A stretch of DNA of 37,298 nucleotides from an uncultured Bacteroidales bacterium (GTDB taxonomy: Bacteria > Bacteroidota > Bacteroidia > Bacteroidales > UBA932). How positions within the stretch are numbered: position 1 is the stretch's first letter; each line of letters begins with the position of its first letter. The translations under genes and the position numbers were made by a program. The notes beneath the pieces were generated by a model. That model saw only the letters and a list, made by a program, of their open reading frames with translations, searched no databases and was not told the origin of the DNA. Below, piece by piece: positions 1 through 7,142 of this stretch. The DNA lies in assembly GCA_947167015.1 (NCBI GenBank), contig CAMVGM010000018.1, positions 1 to 37,298 on the forward strand, written 5' to 3'.

Positions 1-29
1 TTGTGCTCTACCAACTGAGCTAACGAGTC
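1..29 (-). tRNA. tRNA, 5' part only (identity probably Lys)
   Basis: Read on the minus strand from base 29, the sequence gives a 7-nt acceptor strand (GACTCGT), U8-A9, a D stem GCTC/GAGC closed by the typical loop AGTTGGTA, then A26 and the first bases of the anticodon stem. The window edge removes the anticodon and the rest of the molecule. Lys is suggested only by resemblance of the 5' half to Bacteroidota tRNA-Lys; other identities remain possible. Confidence 0.85.
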
Positions 30-45
30 CTCCGTTTTGGGATTG

Positions 46-77
46 CAAAGGTATCCTTTTCTGCGGAATTCTCCAAA
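46..77 (-). promoter_or_regulatory. Bacteroidota-type promoter of the tRNA
   Basis: On the minus strand TTTG (74-77) is followed after exactly 20 bp by TACCTTTG (46-53), matching the TTTG-N19-21-TAnnTTTG consensus of the Bacteroidota primary sigma factor. It leaves a leader of about 16 nt or less before the tRNA 5' end. Confidence 0.75.
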
Positions 78-96
78 TTTATTTTGATTTTTTTGC

Positions 97-104
97 TAAC
101 TTTG
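97..104 (+). promoter_or_regulatory. -7 element of the GH2 gene
   Basis: TAACTTTG matches TAnnTTTG and ends 6 nt before the ATG at 111. No TTTG lies at the usual -33 distance; the nearest (83-86) is only 10 bp away. If this element is used, the mRNA would be nearly leaderless. Confidence 0.4.
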
Positions 105-110
105 AAAACT

Positions 111-2867
111 ATGAGACGAATCCTGACTCTTTTCCCCCTCCTGGCCCTGCTGGCGGCCTCCTGTACGCAGCGGAGCAAGATCGATTTGTCCGGCACCTGG
201 CAGGTGAGCCTGGACAGCCTGGCAACGTTCCAGCCCATCGCCCTTCCGGGCACGACCGACGACGCCGGCCTGGGCGAACCCAACACCCTGGAACCCGGCA
301 TCACGGGCGAGCAGATCAAGCGCCTGCGCCGCAAGCATTCCTTCATCGGCGCGGCCTTTTATACGCGGGAGGTCACGGTCCCGAAGTCGATGGCCGGCAA
401 GCCGCTGGCCCTCAAGCTGGAACGCGTGATCTGGCAGAGCTCCGTGTGGGTGGACGGCAAGCAGCTGCCCGGGGAGGAGGAGAGCCTGACCACGCCGCAC
501 CGCTATGTCCTGCCGGAAGGCCTGTCCGCCGGCAAGCATACGCTGATGCTCCGCATCGACAACCGCAAGCGCTATGACCTGTCGATGGGCGATCTGGCAC
601 ACGCCTACACGAACGACACCCAGATCATGTGGAACGGCGTGCTGGGCGAGATCTCCATGACGGCCCTCGAGCCCGTGGAGGTGGCGCAGGTGGACGTGTA
701 TCCCGATGCTGCCGGGCAGAAGGCGCGCGTGCGTACTCTGCTGGTACGCCACGATCCCGGCGCCGCCACGGCACGGCTCGAGTACCGCCTGAAAGGTACC
801 CCCGGCCGGCAGGACGTCTCCCTGACCGGCGACACCACCGCCGTGGAGTATGCGCTGGACCTTGCGGACGCGCCGCTCTGGGACGAGTTCGCCCCGAATC
901 TCCAGACCCTGACGGTGCGCTGCGGCGAAGACGGCAAGACCGTGCGTTTCGGCGTGCGCGATTTCGTGCGGGCGGGGGACCACATCGAGGTCAACGGCCG
1001 CCGGATCTTCCTCCGGGGCACGCTGAACTGCTGCGTGTATCCGCTGACCGGCACGCCGCCCCTCGACGAGGCCGGCTGGGAGAAGGAATTCAAGGTCTGC
1101 CAGGAATGGGGCCTGAACCACATCCGTTTCCACTCCTGGTGCCCGCCGGACGCCGCCTTCCGCGTGGCGGACCGCCTGGGCCTGTACCTGCAGGTAGAGC
1201 TGCCCGACTGGGCGCGCACCATCGGACAGGAGGACGTGGACAACTTCCTCAAGGCGGAGTACGACCGCATCATCGCCAACTACGGCAACCACCCGTCCTT
1301 CTGCATGCTGACCTGCGGCAACGAGCTCGACCGGGGCTACGACTGGCTGAACTGGATGCTCCGCTACATGAAACAGGCGGACCCGCGCCACATCTACTCC
1401 AACTCCACCTATTCGATGGGCGCCGGCCACAAGGGATATCCCGAGCCGGAAGACCAGTTCTACGTGGCCTCCCGGACCTATCTGGGCCAGATCCGCGGCC
1501 AGGACTACCTGGACAGCGAGTCGCCCGATTTTACCCACGACTTCTCGCCGTACACGGCCGATTTCGACTTGCCGATGATTTCCCACGAGGTGGGCCAGTT
1601 CGCCGTGTATCCGCATCTGTCCGAGATCAGCAAGTACACGGGCGTGCTGGATCCCCTGAACTTCAAGGGCCTGCGCAACATCATGGAAGCCAAGGGCTTG
1701 CTGGACAAGGCCGAGGACTGGACCATGGCTTCCGGCCGGCTCGGCGCCATCCTGTATAAGGAAGAGGTCGAACGCGCGCTGAAGACCCCGCGCCTGAGCG
1801 GCTTCCAGCTGCTGGGCCTGCAGGACTTCAGCGGACAGTCCACCGCCCTGGTGGGGCTCGTGGACGCCTTCTGGGACAACAAGGGGCTGGTGACGCCGGA
1901 GTGGTTCCGCCAGGCCTGTTCTCCCGTGACGCCGCTGGTGCGCTACGCCAAGCCCTGGTGGTCCGACGACGAGATGTTCACGGCCACGGTGGAGATCGCG
2001 AACTATGGCCCGACGGACCTGACGGCCGACGTCGAGTGGACATTGCGCAACGGCAAGAAGACCCTCGCCTCCGGCGTTTTCGCGGGCGAGGAACTGCCGA
2101 CTGGCCGGAACTCCCTGCTGACGGAGCGGATCCGCGTGGGCCTGACGGACATCGCGGAAGCGGCGCAACTGACGCTGGAAGTGGCCCTGAAGGGCACGGA
2201 ATACAAGAACAGCTGGCACATCTGGGTCTATCCCGACCAGGAAGCGGACCCGGGTGAAGTGATGCTCGCGCGGACCTGGGCAGAGGCGCTGCCGGCCCTC
2301 CAGCAGGGGCGGAGCGTGCTGCTGAGCCCCGATCCGGCAAAACTCAGGGGCAGTGCCGGCAAGTTCGTGCCCGTGTTTTGGAGCCCGGCCTTCTTCCCGA
2401 GCGAGGCGGGTACGATGGGCATCCTCTGCGATCCGGCCCACCCCGCGCTGGCGGAGTTCCCGACCGAGATGCACAGCGACTGGCAGTGGTGGTACCTGGC
2501 CAAGCATTCCAAGGCACTGAACCTGGATCCGCTGCCGCAGCTGGGCACCATCCTGGAGGCGGTGGACAACTTCACCCAGAACCGTCATCTGGCCTATATC
2601 TTTGAAGCTCAGTGCGAAAGCGGGCGCCTGCTCGTCAGCGCCATGGACCTGCTGGGCGAGGAGGCCGCGGAACGTCCGGACGTGCAGACCCTGAAGCGGA
2701 GCCTGCTGGATTACATGAATTCCGACGCCTTCCGGCCGACGGGAAAACTGGGAGTAGAGGAGGCGGAGACGCTGTTCAAGGAACCGGAACCCTTTCGTTT
2801 CCCCGGCTTCTTCATGCCCGGTTTCGGCCCGGGACAGTCGCCGTCAGTGCCGTCACAGCAATTCTGA
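111..2867 (+). CDS. Glycoside hydrolase family 2 lipoprotein
   Basis: A 918-aa exported retaining glycosidase of the GH2 clan (beta-galactosidase, glucuronidase, mannosidase type). The order seen is a lipoprotein signal with lipobox LLAASC near residue 18, an N-terminal jelly-roll sugar-binding domain, an immunoglobulin-like domain, then a TIM barrel from about residue 300. The general acid/base fits Glu405 in the motif CGNEL, and the nucleophile fits Glu493 in SHEVGQF. The last 20-30 residues form a Phe/Pro/Gly-rich tail. The ATG at 111 is preferred over an in-frame TTG at 84, because it starts directly on the charged n-region (MRRI) and the upstream stretch overlaps the -7 element. The 3' end overlaps the convergent LytTR gene by 15 bp. 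Substrate cannot be read from the sequence. It stands alone, but three other glycosidase loci in the window suggest plant-glycan degradation. Confidence 0.9.
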   Translation: MRRILTLFPLLALLAASCTQRSKIDLSGTWQVSLDSLATFQPIALPGTTDDAGLGEPNTLEPGITGEQIKRLRRKHSFIGAAFYTREVTVPKSMAGKPLALKLERVIWQSSVWVDGKQLPGEEESLTTPHRYVLPEGLSAGKHTLMLRIDNRKRYDLSMGDLAHAYTNDTQIMWNGVLGEISMTALEPVEVAQVDVYPDAAGQKARVRTLLVRHDPGAATARLEYRLKGTPGRQDVSLTGDTTAVEYALDLADAPLWDEFAPNLQTLTVRCGEDGKTVRFGVRDFVRAGDHIEVNGRRIFLRGTLNCCVYPLTGTPPLDEAGWEKEFKVCQEWGLNHIRFHSWCPPDAAFRVADRLGLYLQVELPDWARTIGQEDVDNFLKAEYDRIIANYGNHPSFCMLTCGNELDRGYDWLNWMLRYMKQADPRHIYSNSTYSMGAGHKGYPEPEDQFYVASRTYLGQIRGQDYLDSESPDFTHDFSPYTADFDLPMISHEVGQFAVYPHLSEISKYTGVLDPLNFKGLRNIMEAKGLLDKAEDWTMASGRLGAILYKEEVERALKTPRLSGFQLLGLQDFSGQSTALVGLVDAFWDNKGLVTPEWFRQACSPVTPLVRYAKPWWSDDEMFTATVEIANYGPTDLTADVEWTLRNGKKTLASGVFAGEELPTGRNSLLTERIRVGLTDIAEAAQLTLEVALKGTEYKNSWHIWVYPDQEADPGEVMLARTWAEALPALQQGRSVLLSPDPAKLRGSAGKFVPVFWSPAFFPSEAGTMGILCDPAHPALAEFPTEMHSDWQWWYLAKHSKALNLDPLPQLGTILEAVDNFTQNRHLAYIFEAQCESGRLLVSAMDLLGEEAAERPDVQTLKRSLLDYMNSDAFRPTGKLGVEEAETLFKEPEPFRFPGFFMPGFGPGQSPSVPSQQF

Positions 2868-3650
2868 CAGCTGCTTGTAGAACTGCTTGCTGACCGGGAT
2901 GGCTTCCACCTCGGGCACGAGCAGTTCTGCCGTAATGATGCCGTCGCGGTTCTTGCTGAGCAGCTTGACGTACTTCGGATTGACGAAATAGGAGCGGTGG
3001 CAGCGGACCAGGCCGTGGCCCGCCACCGTGGTCTCCACGCTCTTCATGGAGGCGCGGAGCATGAATTCTTTCACGCGGTCGGCGTCCATGTAGTTCAGGA
3101 CCACGTAGTTGGCGTCCGCCCGGATGAACAGGACCGCGGCCGGGTCGATGGTCATCTTGAGCCGCTTGTGCTCGTCATAGAACTTGACCAGGGTCTCGGT
3201 CGGCCCGCTGTTCAGGTCCTTGTTCTTGTTCAGGATGACCTGCAGCAGGATCAGGAACAGGTACGGGTAGATCAGGATCAGGTAGGAGAACTTGAAGCAG
3301 CGGGAGAGTACCGAGAAGTAGCCCGGCTGGCCGAAGAGGGTGGTGTACATGCCCATGAACAGGGTGAACACAAATGTTTCCCCGATGCACCAGAGCACAT
3401 AATGCCACCACAGGAAGGGGATATGCTTGTACAATGCGCTGAAAATCAGGCGCGTAAGAGCCAGGATGGCCATCAGGATGACGGCGAGCATCAGGAAGTG
3501 GAAGCCGAAGCTCATCCCGCCGGTCTGGTAGTATTCGTGCATTCCGAAGGGGTTGTAGAGGAAACAGAAGCCGGCGAAGAAGGCGGGGAGCAGCACCACG
3601 TAGAGGAGCTGGGATTTATAAGTCTTTCCGATGCGGAGTCTCGTATTCAT
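2853..3650 (-). CDS. Membrane-anchored LytTR-family transcription regulator
   Basis: A 265-aa protein with roughly four hydrophobic membrane helices in residues 15-140, followed by a LytTR DNA-binding domain at about 165-265. Typical LytTR features are seen: an IRADANYV segment, a C-terminal ATMKS-like stretch (ASMKSVET), the segment RCHRSYFVNP, and a final IPVSKQF. There is no receiver domain, so it is not a classical response regulator; membrane-linked LytTR proteins of this form are common in Bacteroidota and may sense an envelope signal directly. No partner histidine kinase is adjacent. It is convergent with the GH2 gene (15-bp overlap) and divergent from the acyl-ligase operon, which is a candidate target together with itself. 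The targets are inference only. Confidence 0.88.
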   Translation of the reverse strand: MNTRLRIGKTYKSQLLYVVLLPAFFAGFCFLYNPFGMHEYYQTGGMSFGFHFLMLAVILMAILALTRLIFSALYKHIPFLWWHYVLWCIGETFVFTLFMGMYTTLFGQPGYFSVLSRCFKFSYLILIYPYLFLILLQVILNKNKDLNSGPTETLVKFYDEHKRLKMTIDPAAVLFIRADANYVVLNYMDADRVKEFMLRASMKSVETTVAGHGLVRCHRSYFVNPKYVKLLSKNRDGIITAELLVPEVEAIPVSKQFYKQLSELL

Positions 3651-3672
3651 ACCTCAATCTTGAATTTCGTCC

Positions 3673-3703
3673 CAAAGATACGGCGTTTTTTCCGCAACGC
3701 AAG
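3673..3703 (-). promoter_or_regulatory. Promoter of the LytTR gene
   Basis: On the minus strand CTTG (3700-3703, one mismatch to TTTG) is followed after 19 bp by a perfect TATCTTTG (3673-3680), leaving 22 nt to the ATG at 3650. Confidence 0.6.
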
Positions 3704-3765
3704 TTTTTCGTCACTGATTTGGCCACATTACCCGTTTCCGGACCCCCTTTGCGAGAAAAAAGAGG

Positions 3766-3773
3766 TATCTTCG
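3766..3773 (+). promoter_or_regulatory. Possible -7 element of the acyl-ligase operon
   Basis: TATCTTCG differs from TAnnTTTG at one base. It sits 23 nt before the ATG at 3797, the same spacing found at ftcD, gltS and the DnaJ gene. The nearest TTTG (3748-3751) is only 14 bp upstream, so the -33 part is poor. Confidence 0.35.
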
Positions 3774-3796
3774 CAGCCGCATTTTGAAAAACTGAA

Positions 3797-5452
3797 ATGA
3801 TTAAGATCGACAATTTCATCAGCCTTTTCGAAGGCGCCGTCCGCGAGAGCTGGGAACGTCCCGCGCTGAGTGACTTCCGTAAATCTACCATCGACTACCG
3901 CCAGCTGGCGGAGCGGATCGAAACCCTTGACCTCATCTGGAAAAAAGCCGGCCTGAAGCCGGGTGACAAGATCGCCATCAACACCAAGAGCTGCGCCCTG
4001 GGCGCGTCCGTCTTCATGGCGGCGGTCAGCAAGGGCTACGTGGCCGTGCAGCTGTACAACGCCTTTACGCCGGCCGATACCCAGAACCTGGTAAACCATT
4101 CCGACAGCCGGATCCTTTATACCGAAAAGCGGGCTTTCGCCGCGATGGACTTCGAGCAGATGCCCCAGCTGCTCTGCGCCATCGACTGCGGCACCGGTGA
4201 GGTGCTGGCCAGCCGCGGGGGCGTTGGTGCGCTCTATGCCGCCGGCGCACAGCTGCTTGCGGAGAAATACCCGGCCGGGATGCGTCCGGAGGACTTCAGC
4301 GTGATCCGTCCCGACCTCGACGAGGTTTGCGCCATCCTGTACACCTCCGGTTCCACCGGCAATCCGAAGGGCGTGATGCTGACCTACCGCAATTATACCG
4401 CGAACGTCCAGGGCATCCGTCCGGGCTTCCCGTTCCATAAATGGGAGAACTACCTGAGCCTGCTGCCGCACGCGCACAGCTTCGGCCTGACCTGCGACGT
4501 GGTGATCCCGATGACCCTCGGGATGCACGTGACCGTGCTCGGCCTGCCGCCGATCCCGATGAATGTGCAGGAAGCCCTGGTCGAGGTGCGCCCGCGGATT
4601 TTCTACGGCGTGCCCTTGATCTTCGTGAAGTTCGCCGAGTATGTGCTCGGTTCCGAGATCAATACCCCGGAGGGCAAGGCCAAACTCGATGATTATGAGA
4701 ATCATCCGGAGTTCTGCCAGATGCTGCACGACAAGTTGATGGCGGCGATGGGCGGCAACATCGAGGTGTTCGCCACCGGCGGTTCCGCCATCCCGTCCGA
4801 GGTGGAGGCCCTGCTGGTTTACAAGCTCAAGGTGCCGTTCATCACGGGCTACGGCCTGACCGAACTCGCCCCGATCGTCTCCTACGGCAAGGTGGGCAAG
4901 TATGTCCCGAAGTCCTGCGGTGAGTATCTTCCCGAGATCATGGAGATCCGCATCGACTCCCCGGACCCGCAGCATATCGCCGGCGAGCTCTCCATCAAGG
5001 GCGACGTCGTCTTCAAGGGCTATTACAAGAACCCCGAGGCGACCGAGGCCGTGCTGCAGGACGGCTGGTTCCGTACCGGCGACATCGGCACGGTGGACGC
5101 CGACGGCAACGTCTTCCTGCTGGGCCGCTGCAAGAACATGATCCTGACCGACAACGGCCAGAACGTCTATCCCGAGGAGATCGAGGTCATCCTCAACGAA
5201 CTGCCGTACGTCGCGGAGTCCATCGTGGTCCAGCGCGACGGCCACCGCATCGTGGCGCTGATCGTCCCGAACATGGACGCCCTCGACCGGGCCGGTATCG
5301 GCGCGGACGGACTCGACGCCGTGATGCGCCAGAACATCGTCTATCTCAACTCGAAACTGCCTGCCTATTCCGCCGTCAACGACTTCGAGCTCCGCTTCGA
5401 GCCGTTCTCCAAGACGCCGAAGGGCAGCATCCGCAGATTCATGTACAAATAA
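3797..5452 (+). CDS. AMP-forming acyl-CoA/acyl-ACP synthetase (FadD-like)
   Basis: A 551-aa member of the ANL superfamily, activating a carboxylic acid to an acyl-adenylate and transferring it to a thiol of CoA or acyl-carrier protein. The P-loop YTSGSTGNPKG lies at about residues 182-192, the adenine-binding motif GYGLTE near 353-358, the motif WFRTGDIG near 425, and a C-terminal lid with a final Lys-rich segment (KTPKGSIRR). There is no signal peptide, so it is cytoplasmic. It heads an operon: its TAA stop overlaps the ATG of the ketoacyl synthase by one base (TAATG), and a FabZ-like dehydratase follows. That company suggests loading of a fatty or other acid for chain extension instead of simple beta-oxidation, for which no genes are seen here. 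Substrate chain length is unknown. Confidence 0.9.
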   Translation: MIKIDNFISLFEGAVRESWERPALSDFRKSTIDYRQLAERIETLDLIWKKAGLKPGDKIAINTKSCALGASVFMAAVSKGYVAVQLYNAFTPADTQNLVNHSDSRILYTEKRAFAAMDFEQMPQLLCAIDCGTGEVLASRGGVGALYAAGAQLLAEKYPAGMRPEDFSVIRPDLDEVCAILYTSGSTGNPKGVMLTYRNYTANVQGIRPGFPFHKWENYLSLLPHAHSFGLTCDVVIPMTLGMHVTVLGLPPIPMNVQEALVEVRPRIFYGVPLIFVKFAEYVLGSEINTPEGKAKLDDYENHPEFCQMLHDKLMAAMGGNIEVFATGGSAIPSEVEALLVYKLKVPFITGYGLTELAPIVSYGKVGKYVPKSCGEYLPEIMEIRIDSPDPQHIAGELSIKGDVVFKGYYKNPEATEAVLQDGWFRTGDIGTVDADGNVFLLGRCKNMILTDNGQNVYPEEIEVILNELPYVAESIVVQRDGHRIVALIVPNMDALDRAGIGADGLDAVMRQNIVYLNSKLPAYSAVNDFELRFEPFSKTPKGSIRRFMYK

Positions 5453-6699
5453 TGATGGAAGAAAGAAGAGTTGTCATCACCGGGACCGGCGTGATTTCTC
5501 CGGTCGGCAACGGCACCGCCGCCTTCTGGTCCGCCCTGAAGGCGGGCCGCTGCGGCATCAGCAGCTGTCCGGAACTCGCCGAATGGAAACTGCCCGTCAG
5601 CGTGGCGGGCGTGGTGCGGGATTTCGATCCCCTCGCGTACGGCATTTCCGTCAAGGAGACCCGCCGGAACGACCGTTTCTGCCTGTTCGCGCAGGCCGCG
5701 GCGGCGCAGGCGATGGACGAGAGCGGGCTGGAGGCGGACGTGAACATCGCCCCGGAGCGCCTCGGCGTCTATATTGGCACCGGCATCGGCGGGATGCAGA
5801 CCTTCATCGAGCAGACCAAGGTCCTGCTGGAGGAGGGGGCCGACCGCATTTCCCCGCTGTTCATCCCGAAGATGATCGGCAACATCGCCGCCGGCAACAT
5901 CGCCATCCGCTATAACGCGCAGGGCGCCAACCTGACGGCGGTCGCCGCGTGCGCTTCGAGTACGCAGTCGGTCGGCGAGGCCTTCCGCGCCATCAAGTAC
6001 GGCTTCGCGGACGCGATCATCGCGGGCGGCACCGAGGCCGTGCTGAATCCGCTCGCATTCGGCGGCTTCGTGAGCGCGCACGCCCTTACGCTCGCGGACG
6101 ACCCGCTCCGGGCGTCCCTGCCTTTCAGCGCGAAACGCGGAGGCTTCGTGATGGCGGAAGGCGCCACGGTGCTCATCCTGGAGGAATACGGCCACGCCCT
6201 CGCGCGGGGCGCTTCGGTTCTTGCGGAGATTACCGGTTACGGCAACTGCTGCGACGCGTACCACGCCACCGCGCCGCGTCCGGACGGCGTGCCCGCTTCC
6301 CGGGCGATCCTGGATGCGCTGCGGCAGTCGGATTTCAAGTCCGGCGAGGAACTCTACATCAACGCCCACGGCACCGGCACCCTGCTGAACGACAAGACCG
6401 AGACGCTGGCCGTCAAGCTGGCGCTCGGCGAGACCGAGGCCCGGCGCGCGTCCATCAGTTCCACCAAGTCGATGACCGGTCACATGATCGGCGCCACCGG
6501 CGCGGCGGAAATCCTCGCCTCGGCCCTGGCCCTGTGCGACGGGGTCATCCCGCCCACCATCGGCCTGACGGATCCCGATCCCGAGTGCGACCTGGACTAC
6601 ACCCCGCTGCAGGCGAAGGAGCGTCCGGTCACCGTGGCCCTGTCCAACTCGCTGGGCTTCGGCGGCCACGACGCCTGCGTCGCCCTGCGGAAAATCTGA
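5452..6699 (+). CDS. fabF: Beta-ketoacyl-ACP synthase (FabF-type)
   Basis: A 415-aa condensing enzyme with the full FabF catalytic triad: Cys167 in the motif AACASST, His306 in NAHGTGT and His344 in GHMIGATG, close to the C163/H303/H340 positions of known FabF. It would decarboxylate malonyl-ACP and extend an acyl thioester by two carbons in the cytoplasm. The start may be 5452 or the next codon, ATG at 5455; the first overlaps the upstream stop. As no ACP, ketoreductase or malonyl transferase lies beside it, this may be a second, dedicated synthase and not the housekeeping FabF; the symbol denotes the family only. A role in a flexirubin or aryl-polyene-like pathway is possible, but none of the other expected genes is present. 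Confidence 0.9.
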   Translation: MMEERRVVITGTGVISPVGNGTAAFWSALKAGRCGISSCPELAEWKLPVSVAGVVRDFDPLAYGISVKETRRNDRFCLFAQAAAAQAMDESGLEADVNIAPERLGVYIGTGIGGMQTFIEQTKVLLEEGADRISPLFIPKMIGNIAAGNIAIRYNAQGANLTAVAACASSTQSVGEAFRAIKYGFADAIIAGGTEAVLNPLAFGGFVSAHALTLADDPLRASLPFSAKRGGFVMAEGATVLILEEYGHALARGASVLAEITGYGNCCDAYHATAPRPDGVPASRAILDALRQSDFKSGEELYINAHGTGTLLNDKTETLAVKLALGETEARRASISSTKSMTGHMIGATGAAEILASALALCDGVIPPTIGLTDPDPECDLDYTPLQAKERPVTVALSNSLGFGGHDACVALRKI

Positions 6700-6719
6700 A
6701 CGAAAGAAAGAAAAACAAT

Positions 6720-7142
6720 ATGACCAGAGAAGACATCAAGGAATTCCTGCCCCACCGCGAGCCGATGCTGCTGGTGGACTGGACGGAGAAGGTCGGTGAC
6801 GGCATCAAGGCCACCTACCATGTTACGGGCGAAGAATGGTTCCTGAAGGGCCATTTCCCTGATTTCCCGGTGGTTCCGGGCGTGGTGATCTGCGAGATCA
6901 TGGCGCAGTGCTGCACCCTCATCCTGGGCGAGAAACTCAAAGGCCATACGCCTTTCTACGCCGGCCTGGACAAGGTGCGCTTCAAGCAGATGGTCCGTCC
7001 CGGCGACACCATCGAGGTGGAGGGCGCGCCCATCGCCATCCGGGGCGCCCTGTACGTCATCGGCGCCACCGCGAAGGTGGGCGGCAAGCTCGCCTGCAAG
7101 GCCGAGATGACCTTCTACCTCGTGGACAGCGACAAGCTGTAG
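6720..7142 (+). CDS. fabZ: 3-hydroxyacyl-ACP dehydratase (FabZ-type hotdog)
   Basis: A 140-aa single hotdog-fold protein. The FabZ signature is clear: LPHREPMLLVD at residues 10-20, then GHFPDFPVVPG with catalytic His45, and Glu59 in the following helix (VICEIMAQ). It would dehydrate 3-hydroxyacyl-ACP to trans-2-enoyl-ACP. It starts 20 nt after fabF, behind a purine-rich stretch with repeated GAAA that probably serves as an A-rich initiation region. Its last 28 bases overlap the end of the convergent GH106 gene on the other strand. Length and motifs are normal for FabZ, so the family is sure; whether it serves general fatty-acid synthesis or the private pathway of this operon is not. Confidence 0.9.
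   Translation: MTREDIKEFLPHREPMLLVDWTEKVGDGIKATYHVTGEEWFLKGHFPDFPVVPGVVICEIMAQCCTLILGEKLKGHTPFYAGLDKVRFKQMVRPGDTIEVEGAPIAIRGALYVIGATAKVGGKLACKAEMTFYLVDSDKL

Noticed and set aside
84..110. TTG start for the GH2 gene at 84
   Set aside because: It would place nine extra residues before the lipoprotein n-region and would overlap the putative -7 element at 97-104.
3748..3773. Full consensus promoter for the acyl-ligase operon
   Set aside because: TTTG and TATCTTCG are only 14 bp apart instead of 19-21, so only the -7 element was kept, at low confidence.
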